Shown here: in pieces, positions 8,093-15,613 of the stretch
Position numbering within the stretch: position 1 is the stretch's first letter
Layout: every line of letters begins with the position of its first letter
Assembly (NCBI GenBank): GCA_963790325.1
Contig: CAWBNY010000002.1
Coordinates: 558,001-622,000 of the forward strand
Source: JAXDMK01 sp963790325
GTDB taxonomy: Bacteria; Actinomycetota; Acidimicrobiia; Acidimicrobiales; AC-14
Direction of reading: 5' to 3'
Length of the DNA: 64,000 nt
Notes under the pieces: model-generated
Database searches by the model: none
What the model saw: the letters and a program-made list of their open reading frames with translations, nothing else
What the model was told of the DNA's origin: nothing
Translations under genes and position numbers: made by a program

Positions 8093-11000
8093 CCGGCGGC
8101 GGGACCGCCACCAGAGGACGAGGACGGCCAGGATCGTCCCCCCGCTGATGGCCCGACCCACGACGGCCGTGGCCGGGCGCTGGTAGGAGAGCTCGATCGT
8201 GTGGTCGCCGGGCGGGACGGGGATGCCCACGAAGGCGCCGTCGGCCTCGAACACCGACACCTCCTCACCGTCGACCAGGGCCTTCCATCCCGGGAAGTAG
8301 GTCTCGGCCACCACCACCATCGACGGGATGCCGGTGGCGGCCCGGATCCGCCACTCGCCCGGCCCCGGCCGCACCACGTCGGACACCGTCGCCGGCCGGG
8401 ACGCGGGCGGGAGGCGGTCGTGGATGGGCACGAAGGCGATCTGGCGACCCCGCTCCCGCCGGCCGTCGACGACCAGGTTGCCGGGGTCGCCCCCCCGGGT
8501 GGGCCCGGTGATGGCGTTGGTGGCCAGGTCGGGGGCGCAGCCGGCGCAGGAGACCAGGAACGCGTACCGCTTGCCGGCCGAGTCGAGGATGGGGTCGAAG
8601 GTGAAGGTGGTCAGGTCGTACTCGTCGACGCCGACGGCCTGGCTGCGGGCCACCTCGGGACCGAGGCTGAGCCCGTCGGCGCCCAGCTCGTGGAGGGCGA
8701 GCTCGGCCCGCCCGGGGTTGCCGTCGAGCCACACGGCGACGCCCCGGAGGCCGTCGGCCAGCGCCTGGTAGACGCCACCCACCTCGTGGCCCAGGAGCGG
8801 CTGCAGGGTCGAGCCGGCGAAGAAGGCGCCCATCCACGGGTCGAGGGCGCAGGCCACCGCCACCTCCCCCGCCAGGGGGCCCAGTCCCGACACCGACTCC
8901 GGTTCGCACCCGGTGTTCTTCGGGACCGACGCCACCGGCATGCCTCCGAGGCGCTGGTCGGCGCCGGCGTCGGCGATGCCGCCCACCACGGCCACGTTGC
9001 GGGCGGCCAGCGACGTGGCCAGCAGGGGCGCCAGGTTCCCGTCGCCGACGACGACCGCCTGCTCGTAGGCCCGGACGAGGGGCAGCAGGCGGGGGTTGCG
9101 GATGAGGCGGATGCCGGACACCGCCTCGTCCGGCGTCCCCTGGGCGGTGGTCTCCTCGACGGCCAGGTAGGCGGTGCTCGACAGCCCGTAGGCCGCCTCC
9201 CGGTATCCGAAGGGGGCGACGTAGGCCTCCCCCGAGAGCCGCCAGTTGTGGACGCCGGCCAGGGGGTGGGGCCAGCCCACGGACAGGTGGCGGCCGGTGT
9301 CCATCACGGCCGTGATCGACCGGGGGTCGATGGTGCCCGTGGCGATGCGGGCCTCGCCGCCGACCGACCTCAGGCTCTCCGCCATCTGCTGGTACGCGAC
9401 GTCGTCGGGCGGCGGCTGGAGGCGGTAGAAGCTGCGGTAGGGCAGGACGTCGACCACGAAGGCGGCGGCGATGACCACCGCCAGGGCCACCGGGTGGATC
9501 ACCCGCAGGCTGGGCCGGTGCAGTCCGGCCCGGGCCAGGTGGACGATGGGGTAGGCCGTCCCCAGGGCCAGCCCGAGGGGGGCGACCACGTAGAAGCGGG
9601 GGAAGCGGAGGCTGCTGACGAGGGGGACGAACGTCTGCAGGCTGAGGAACGGGGTCATGAACGGCAGGGCCGCCAGCAGCCCGAGGCCGCCCACCACCAC
9701 CACCACCCGCCCGTTGCGACGCAGGTCCAGGCGGCGGACGAAGGCCCCCAGGGCGAGTCCGGCGGCGGCCCCGGCCAGGCCCAGGCCGATCCACTGCTGG
9801 CGCTGGGCGGGGCCGCTCGACGCCAGCGGCACCGCCGCGGTCGACATCCACACGCCGACGAGCGACACCAGCAGCACCGCCGACAGTGTCCGCTCGCCCG
9901 GGCGGCGACTGATGAGGAAGAGGGACAGCAACGACACCGCCACGCAGACCCAGCCCAGGTAGAAGAAGTCGGAGAGGATGCCCTCGCGGGTGAAGCTGAT
10001 GGTGCCGGTGCGGTAGGAGGTGCGGGTGAAGAAGATCCCGATCTCCCGGCCCACGCTGGCCCCGATGCCGTTGTACAGCTCGCCCTTGACCAGCTCGGGC
10101 GGGGAGAGCACGAACCACCTGCCGAGGGAGGCGAAGGGCAGCAGCCAGTGGGCGGACAGGGCCAGGGCCAGGCCCCCGACCGCGGTCGCCCGGACCAGGA
10201 CCCGGCGGGCGGGTGTGGCCAGGTCGAGGCTGCGCAGCCGGCCCAGCTCGGCCACCACCAGCACCCCGCACATGAGAGCCAGCCCGTAGGCCAGCTCGGC
10301 CTGGTGGATGACGGAGAAGCCGGCCAGGAAGCCCGCGGCCACCACGTAGCGGGTGCCCTCGCCCCGCAGCCCCAGGCGCAGGCTCCACACCAGCCAGGGG
10401 ACGGCGGCCAGCACCCCCGACGCCGTCTCCGCCCCGGCCAGGACCCCGTGGGAGATCACGAACGGGTGGAGGGTGTAGACGAGGGCGGCCACCAGGTTGG
10501 CCGGCGAGCGACCCCAGAGGGAGCGGGCCAGCACGTAGGCCCCGACCCCGCCGATCACCTGGAAGGCGACGATGGCCGCCTTCACCGCCACCGCGGGACC
10601 GAACACGGAGGCGACGGGGACGAGGAGGATCGCCGGCAGCGACGGGGCCAGGGCCCAGACGGGCGCCCCCGACCACATCTCCGGCACCCAGTACGGGACC
10701 CGGCCGATGGCCTTCACGTAGTCGGTGGCGAGGCGGACGTAGAGGGCGATGCCGGGCCCGTCGATGAGCAGCGCGCCCCGGGTCCACAGACCGGAGAAGG
10801 CGGCCAGCACGGCCGTGAGCAGGGCGGTCACCGACACCAGGGGGTGGCGCACGAGGGCCCCGGCCAGCCCCGGCTCCCGCAGCGTGGTCTCCGCCGGCGA
10901 CGGCGACGGCTGCGGGCGCCGGTCCGGTGCGGGACGGTCGGGCGGTGCGGGACGGTCGGGAGGGGCCGGGCGCTCGGGCGGCGCCGGGCGCTCGGGCGGC

Positions 11001-11140
11001 GGCGGCGCCTCGGGCTCCTCGGGCGTCTCGGGCGTCTCGGGCGCCTCGGGCGCCTCGGGCGCGGGCCGGGGCGGTGCCGGCGGGGCGGCGTAGCCCAGCC
11101 GGCGGCGGATGTCGGCCACGCGGGGGATGCGCCGGCTCAT
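7877..11140 (-). CDS. YfhO-like large integral membrane protein
   Basis: 1087 residues. A proline-rich cytosolic N-terminus (about residues 18-85, repeats of PERPAPP) leads into many hydrophobic segments, roughly a dozen between residues 100 and 560. A large extracytoplasmic part follows. The C-terminal region AETYFPGWKALVDGEEV and PPGDHTIELSYQ is the signature of YfhO-type proteins, which in Firmicutes help glycosylate lipoteichoic acid. One last span (GRAISGGTILAVLVLWW) is followed by about 75 residues of low-complexity sequence that overlap the methyltransferase gene in antisense. That tail looks non-conserved and may be a read-through extension. A role in lipid-linked sugar handling is inferred from the family and the neighbours. 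Confidence 0.75.
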   Translation of the reverse strand: MSRRIPRVADIRRRLGYAAPPAPPRPAPEAPEAPETPETPEEPEAPPPPERPAPPERPAPPDRPAPPDRPAPDRRPQPSPSPAETTLREPGLAGALVRHPLVSVTALLTAVLAAFSGLWTRGALLIDGPGIALYVRLATDYVKAIGRVPYWVPEMWSGAPVWALAPSLPAILLVPVASVFGPAVAVKAAIVAFQVIGGVGAYVLARSLWGRSPANLVAALVYTLHPFVISHGVLAGAETASGVLAAVPWLVWSLRLGLRGEGTRYVVAAGFLAGFSVIHQAELAYGLALMCGVLVVAELGRLRSLDLATPARRVLVRATAVGGLALALSAHWLLPFASLGRWFVLSPPELVKGELYNGIGASVGREIGIFFTRTSYRTGTISFTREGILSDFFYLGWVCVAVSLLSLFLISRRPGERTLSAVLLVSLVGVWMSTAAVPLASSGPAQRQQWIGLGLAGAAAGLALGAFVRRLDLRRNGRVVVVVGGLGLLAALPFMTPFLSLQTFVPLVSSLRFPRFYVVAPLGLALGTAYPIVHLARAGLHRPSLRVIHPVALAVVIAAAFVVDVLPYRSFYRLQPPPDDVAYQQMAESLRSVGGEARIATGTIDPRSITAVMDTGRHLSVGWPHPLAGVHNWRLSGEAYVAPFGYREAAYGLSSTAYLAVEETTAQGTPDEAVSGIRLIRNPRLLPLVRAYEQAVVVGDGNLAPLLATSLAARNVAVVGGIADAGADQRLGGMPVASVPKNTGCEPESVSGLGPLAGEVAVACALDPWMGAFFAGSTLQPLLGHEVGGVYQALADGLRGVAVWLDGNPGRAELALHELGADGLSLGPEVARSQAVGVDEYDLTTFTFDPILDSAGKRYAFLVSCAGCAPDLATNAITGPTRGGDPGNLVVDGRRERGRQIAFVPIHDRLPPASRPATVSDVVRPGPGEWRIRAATGIPSMVVVAETYFPGWKALVDGEEVSVFEADGAFVGIPVPPGDHTIELSYQRPATAVVGRAISGGTILAVLVLWWRSRRRSRSAGDDLQVRSPSPEPDWQSALDADERRPRLAVADREGPGGEGDEAVLAGLDDVEPGPGYQRQQRRRPEP

Positions 11141-11197
11141 CGGAGGGGGACAGCCTCGCCCGTCACCGGTCGGCGGCGATCGCGGTCGGGACCTCGC

Positions 11198-12403
11198 TCA
11201 GTCGGCCGCCGGGCCGGCCTTCAGGGCTTCCCACAGGTCGGCCTCGAGGCGGTTGATGCGCTGGCCCTGGAGCCGGAGGGCGTCCCAGAGGCGGGCGTTG
11301 AGCTCGGCCACGGGCGCCCCGCCGGCACCGGTGGTGCGCTGGTCGAGGGTTGCCCGCATCTCGTAGAGGGCGGTGAACAGGGCCTCGTCCACCTGGCGCT
11401 GGTAGAGCGCCCGGGACCGGACCGCCCGGTCGACCATGCGCCGGGCGGTGGCGCTGACCCCCTGCTCGTCGAGTCCGGCCTGGTAGCCCTCGTGGAGGAG
11501 GCGCCCGGCCCGGAGCAGGGCGTCCTCGGTGGCAGGGTCGGGAGCGGGCGCGCCTGCGCCGAGCGCCCCCGCGGCGGCCGCCGCGGCCGAGGTCGCGGCC
11601 GCCGGCTGCACCGTGATGGGCTGGCCCCGCACCACGCCGGGGGCGTCGTCGGCCGGGCGCTGGAGGAGGACGAAGTCCTGGAAGCCCATCGAGCCCCGGG
11701 GGATGAAGCCGGCCACGGTGAAGAACCGCCCCCAGTGCTCGAACACGTACCACGGGGCGTGGAAGGTGGAGTGGTAGAAGTCGGGGAACGGCCCGCCGGT
11801 GAAGGCGTCGTCGTGGATGAAGGAGATCCCCTTGGTGCTCAGCTCCCGGCGGATGGGGCTGGGGTCGCCCACCCCGCTCTTCTTGACGTTCTCCTCGAAG
11901 ACCAGGAAGGCGGGCTCGCCGTGGACGCTCAGGATCAGGTGCCCGCCCGGCTTGACCACCCGCCGCAGCTCGGCCAGCCACTGGTCCTGGTAGTTCTCGT
12001 CGATGTGGGTGAAGACGCTGTGGTTGTAGACCAGGTCGAAGGTGGCGTCGGGGTAGTCGATGGGCGGCAGCGGCTGGTTGGCCTTGAACGTCGCCCACGG
12101 CATGTTGTCGCGCGACCACTGGATGGCCCGCTCGTCGATGTCGATCCCGTGGAGGGACGACGTCGACGACAGGTGCTCCAGCCACAGCATGATCCGCCCG
12201 CAGCCGCTGCCGAAGTCGAGGATCGTCTCGTAGTCGGCCAGCTGGCGGTGGATGAGGCTGAGGACGGCTTCCAGATCGCGGACCGACTGGCGCCCGGACG
12301 TGAAGAAGTTGACCCGGTCGGTGCCGCCGGTGACCCGGTTGACCAGTTCCTCCCCCGGCCAGGGGAGCTTGTCGATGTCGACGTCGGGCTTCGGAGGTGT
12401 CAT
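11198..12403 (-). CDS. SAM-dependent methyltransferase with helical C-terminal extension
   Basis: 401 residues. Residues 1-240 form the methyltransferase: ILDFGSGCGRIMLWL (motif I), LHGIDIDERAIQW (acidic loop), LVYNHSVFTHIDENYQ and VKPGGHLILSVHGE. After an alanine-rich linker the last 120 residues are charged and helical (LNARLWDALRLQGQRINRLEAD), compatible with a coiled coil. The longer reading frame extends upstream to 12751 but its first 116 codons are antisense to the next gene; ATG 12403 (MTPPKPDVD) is the natural start. It is head-to-head with the gene at 12534. The methyltransferase-plus-coiled-coil layout recalls chain-terminating enzymes such as WbdD, but no kinase domain is present. 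Confidence 0.75.
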   Translation of the reverse strand: MTPPKPDVDIDKLPWPGEELVNRVTGGTDRVNFFTSGRQSVRDLEAVLSLIHRQLADYETILDFGSGCGRIMLWLEHLSSTSSLHGIDIDERAIQWSRDNMPWATFKANQPLPPIDYPDATFDLVYNHSVFTHIDENYQDQWLAELRRVVKPGGHLILSVHGEPAFLVFEENVKKSGVGDPSPIRRELSTKGISFIHDDAFTGGPFPDFYHSTFHAPWYVFEHWGRFFTVAGFIPRGSMGFQDFVLLQRPADDAPGVVRGQPITVQPAAATSAAAAAAGALGAGAPAPDPATEDALLRAGRLLHEGYQAGLDEQGVSATARRMVDRAVRSRALYQRQVDEALFTALYEMRATLDQRTTGAGGAPVAELNARLWDALRLQGQRINRLEADLWEALKAGPAAD

Positions 12404-12533
12404 GGGAGGCCGCCAGCCTTGCGCGTCCACCACTGCGGCGGCAAACGTAGGCTGGCTGGCTTGTGGACCGACGCCGGCTCCGTGCACCGATGAGGACGAC
12501 AGTGACGCAGAGGACCAGTCAGAGGAGATCGTC

Positions 12534-13565
12534 GTGAGCACCGACGGACCGGTCTTTCGATCGCTCGGACCCGACGGGGAGTACCTCGACGACGACGACG
12601 AGGGCGCGATCGGCGACCAGATCGACGGGCGGGTGCTGGTGGCCGTGGTCGGCCCCGGGCCCGGAGTCACCGAGATCGTCACCCACGGGCCCGACGGCGA
12701 GACCATCAACCACACCGTCAGCCGCCCCATCACCGTGGCCCAGGCCCGCAACCAGGTCCTCGGCTACGGGGCCGACATGTGGTTCGACGCGGTGGTCTTC
12801 ATCCAGGGCGCCCTGCCGTCGTGGCCGCTGGCCGCCCCCCTGTGGAAGGTGGCCTCGTCCGACCCGACGATCGCCATGGTCACCGGTCTCGACTCGCCCT
12901 CGGCCGGCGGGGCCCGGGCCTGGGCCGCGGCCCACCTGGCGGCCGAGTTCGGCACCGACGCCATCGACATCCCCGCCCCCGCGCCGGACTGCATGCTCAT
13001 CGTGCTGTCGGCGGTGCGCAGCCTCGACCGCCTCGACCAGAACTTCAAGAACGGCAGCGAGATCGACTGGGCGGTGCGGGCCCGCAAGGCCGGGATGCGG
13101 GTGGTGGCGGCCCCGGCCGTCCCCCTGGGGGGACCCATGACCGCCCCCCCGGAGGGCATGGTGCTCTTCCGCCACCCGTCGCTGATCAAGGACCAGAAGG
13201 CGTTCTGGGCGTCGGGGGCGGTGGAGGCGGCCCAGGCCCGGGCGGCCAGGGCCCTGGTGAAGGCGGCGGCCCGCACCATCGGCTACACCGTCGACGTGAC
13301 GTCTCAGCCCCGGCCCATGATCACCCACGACCCCCTGGCCCGGGTGACCGTCCATCCCGTGCCGGCCCAGTCCACCCTGGTCGACATCCGCTTCGCCGGC
13401 CTCCAGGCCACGGTCGACCTGGGGGAGGGCGACCCCCCCGACGCCATCGAGCTCGGTCTCGGCCGGCGGCCGGAGAAGGTCGTGGTGTACGACCGCGGCG
13501 AGGTGGCCGACCGGCTGTCGATATGGGAGTTCAGCGGCGTACCGATCGAGGACAAGACCTCATGA
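12534..13565 (+). CDS. Hypothetical protein with degenerate glycosyltransferase-like core
   Basis: 343 residues, not confidently recognised. The middle part (about 80-215) reads like a GT-A glycosyltransferase without its first strand: WFDAVVFIQGALPSWPLA, then a region ending SEIDWAVRARKAGMRVVAAP, similar to the (E)DWxxRxRxAG motif that follows the acceptor loop in GT2 enzymes. The usual N-terminal donor-binding strand and a DxD are not obvious, so it may be inactive or a binding protein. The start is GTG 12534 with AGAGGAG 7 nt upstream. It overlaps the next gene by 4 bp (ATGA), placing it in one operon with the two following methyltransferases. Confidence 0.6.
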   Translation: MSTDGPVFRSLGPDGEYLDDDDEGAIGDQIDGRVLVAVVGPGPGVTEIVTHGPDGETINHTVSRPITVAQARNQVLGYGADMWFDAVVFIQGALPSWPLAAPLWKVASSDPTIAMVTGLDSPSAGGARAWAAAHLAAEFGTDAIDIPAPAPDCMLIVLSAVRSLDRLDQNFKNGSEIDWAVRARKAGMRVVAAPAVPLGGPMTAPPEGMVLFRHPSLIKDQKAFWASGAVEAAQARAARALVKAAARTIGYTVDVTSQPRPMITHDPLARVTVHPVPAQSTLVDIRFAGLQATVDLGEGDPPDAIELGLGRRPEKVVVYDRGEVADRLSIWEFSGVPIEDKTS

Positions 13566-14338
13566 GCACGTTCCCGTACGCCCCCGAGCGAGTGGTCGAG
13601 AACGCCGACGACTGCCTCTGGTACCACACCACCGACCTCCCCGGCCGGGGCGTCGTCGAGGGCCAGTGGGACCTGCGGGGGGGCGAGGACGCCTACGTGG
13701 GCGGGGTCGACGTGGCCGGCAAGCGGGTGCTGGAGGTGGGCACCGCCTCGGGCCACATGTGCCGGGCGCTGGAGGCCCGGGGCGCCGACGTGGTGGCCTA
13801 CGACCTGTCCGAGAAGCAGCCGTGGGACGTGGTGCCCTTCGCCGTGATCGACGTCGACGCCATCATCGCCCAGCGCCAGGGACTCATCCGCCGGCTCAAC
13901 GACAGCTGGTGGTACGCCCACCGGGTGTTCGGGTCGCGCGCCCGGGTCGTCTACGGCACCGTCTACGAGATCCCGGCCGAGATCGGCCCGGTCGACGCGG
14001 CCCTGTACGGGGCCATCCTCCTGCACGTGCGCGACCCGTTCCTGGCCCTGTGGAACGGGCTGCGGCTGGTGAAGGAGACGGCGATCGTCACCGAGATCGT
14101 CAACAACCGCCACCCCGGGCAGGTCGGGCCGGCGGTGGAGTTCCTCCCCGACTGGAAGATCGGGGCGCCCCTCGACACGTGGTGGTTCCTCGGGCCGGAG
14201 GTCGTGCAGGCCATGCTGGGCGTGCTGGGCTTCGCCGACACCACCGTCACCAGCCACACGCAGAAGGGCAGCTACGGCGAGCACGAGTTCTTCACGGTGG
14301 TCGGGCGGCGCACGTTCGGCACCGCCGTGGGAAGTTGA
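13562..14338 (+). CDS. SAM-dependent methyltransferase
   Basis: 258 residues. RVLEVGTASGHMCRALEARGADVVAYDLSE contains motif I and the acidic residue that binds the SAM ribose. IGPVDAALYGAILLHVRDPFLAL is the motif II/III region. The layout with W-rich segments (WWYAHRVFG, DTWWFLG) resembles CmoB-like and related methyltransferases seen in polysaccharide loci. ATG 13562 overlaps the preceding stop (ATGA), and 8 bp separate it from the next gene. The product is cytosolic; the target is probably a sugar or carrier lipid, by context only. Confidence 0.75.
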   Translation: MSTFPYAPERVVENADDCLWYHTTDLPGRGVVEGQWDLRGGEDAYVGGVDVAGKRVLEVGTASGHMCRALEARGADVVAYDLSEKQPWDVVPFAVIDVDAIIAQRQGLIRRLNDSWWYAHRVFGSRARVVYGTVYEIPAEIGPVDAALYGAILLHVRDPFLALWNGLRLVKETAIVTEIVNNRHPGQVGPAVEFLPDWKIGAPLDTWWFLGPEVVQAMLGVLGFADTTVTSHTQKGSYGEHEFFTVVGRRTFGTAVGS

Positions 14339-14346
14339 GAGGAACG

Positions 14347-15210
14347 ATGGCAACCACCAAGGACACGGTCGAGCTGGTGCGGGACGGCGTGCGGCGGGTG
14401 ATGCCGGAGCCGGCCCGGCGGTTCATCCGCCGGCTGGTGAACGGAGCCCCGGTGCCGCCGGAGTCGGCCACGCTGACCCTCACACCCACCGACCCGGCCG
14501 TCCCCGGCCCCGTCCCCGGCATCTACGAGACGCTCTACGAGCAGCACGCCACCCGTCACGACGACCTCACCGTCGTGGGGGAGGGGATCGAGAAGTTCGG
14601 GCGGCTGGAGCTGGCCATCCTGCGGAAGGAGGGTCTGCAGCCGGCGCAGACGCTGGTCGACCTCGGCTGCGGCATCGGCCGGCTGGCGGCGCAGGTGGTG
14701 CCGTGGCTCGAGGGCGGGCACTACATCGGCACCGACATCTCCCAGCAGATCCTCAACCGGGCCGCGCACCGCATCGCCACGGTGGCGCCGGAACCGCCGT
14801 GCCAGGTGACCTGGATCAAGCAGTCCGACAACACCTTCCCCATCGCCGACGACACCGTCGACATGATCTGCGCCTTCTCCGTCTTCACCCACACCGAGCA
14901 CGAGGACACCTACAACATCCTCAAGGACGCCCGCCGCATCGCCCGGCTGGGGGGCACCTTCGTGCTGTCGTGCCTCCCGATGGACCTCGACGCATCCCGG
15001 GTGATCTTCACCAAGTCGGCCGCGGTCGACTTCAACGCCCGGTGGTCGGACGTGCGCAACGTCACCACCTCGGTCGACCTCATGGAGATGATCGCGCTGA
15101 TGGCGGGCTGGAAGACGCGGGCGTGGTACCGGGGCGACGAGAAGCACTTCGACGTCGACGGCGTGCTCAACAACTTCGGCCAGTCGGTGATGGTGCTCAC
15201 GGCCGTCTGA
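14347..15210 (+). CDS. SAM-dependent methyltransferase
   Basis: 287 residues. A basic N-terminal helix (RRFIRRLVNG) precedes the catalytic domain. Motif I is LVDLGCGIGRLAAQV; GTDISQQILNRA supplies the ribose-binding acid. IADDTVDMICAFSVFTHTEHEDT is typical of Methyltransf_25/11 members in glycan clusters. GAGAGGAACG provides the ribosome-binding site for ATG 14347. It is the last gene of the three-gene operon beginning at 12534. Four methyltransferases lie within 8 kb here, so the polymer is likely to be heavily methylated, or several act on different sugars. Confidence 0.8.
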   Translation: MATTKDTVELVRDGVRRVMPEPARRFIRRLVNGAPVPPESATLTLTPTDPAVPGPVPGIYETLYEQHATRHDDLTVVGEGIEKFGRLELAILRKEGLQPAQTLVDLGCGIGRLAAQVVPWLEGGHYIGTDISQQILNRAAHRIATVAPEPPCQVTWIKQSDNTFPIADDTVDMICAFSVFTHTEHEDTYNILKDARRIARLGGTFVLSCLPMDLDASRVIFTKSAAVDFNARWSDVRNVTTSVDLMEMIALMAGWKTRAWYRGDEKHFDVDGVLNNFGQSVMVLTAV

Positions 15211-15265
15211 CCGCCTACCGGCTTGGCCGCCTAACCTCGCTCGTACCCGACGAGCGGAGGACGGC

Positions 15266-15613
15266 GTGGAGCGGCGAATTGTCGAGGTGGAGCTGCCCGG
15301 GGGGGCGGTCGCGCTGGTGCAGGCCACCGAGATCCCGGATGAGGTTCTCGAGCGCGCCGAGAAGGTCGGCTGGGGCGACCGGTTCGACTTCGACGAGGTG
15401 GCGGCCACTCTCACCGGGGTGACGAAGGCGCTCCGGGGCGCGCTCGACAAGGTGACGCCGGACAAGGTGACGGTGGAGCTGGGCGTCGAGTTGGTCGTGA
15501 AGGCGGGGAAGCTCACCGCCCTCATCGTCGAGGGACAGGGGACGGCCACCCTCAAGATCACCCTCGAGTGGAGTCCCGAGGAGGCTGGCGGTGGCCGAGC
15601 CCGGGGTGGCTGA
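15266..15613 (+). CDS. Trypco1-like (CU044_2847 family) protein
   Basis: 115 residues. The pattern VEVELPGGAVALVQA, then a helical middle (FDEVAATLTGVTKALRGALDKV), then KVTVELGVELVVKAGKLTALIVEG and TATLKITLEW matches the small domain named trypsin-co-occurring domain 1, as I recall it from the family literature. Such proteins sit beside trypsin-like and STAND-type NTPase proteins in bacterial conflict systems and are thought to be regulatory or recruitment partners. The start is GTG 15266 with GCGGAGG upstream. The 3' end overlaps the protease-NTPase gene by 23 bp, so translation is coupled and a 1:1 partnership is likely. No membrane span or catalytic motif is seen. Confidence 0.75.
   Translation: MERRIVEVELPGGAVALVQATEIPDEVLERAEKVGWGDRFDFDEVAATLTGVTKALRGALDKVTPDKVTVELGVELVVKAGKLTALIVEGQGTATLKITLEWSPEEAGGGRARGG

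Noticed and set aside
8201..12493. 1430-codon open frame on the plus strand opposite the YfhO-like and methyltransferase genes
   Set aside because: It is antisense to two well supported minus-strand genes, has runs of His/Gly/Gln/Val-Asp typical of reverse-frame GC-rich DNA, and no domain.
12252..12533. Upstream extension of the gene at 12534
   Set aside because: The extension is antisense to the neighbouring methyltransferase start and lacks a ribosome-binding site; GTG 12534 has one.
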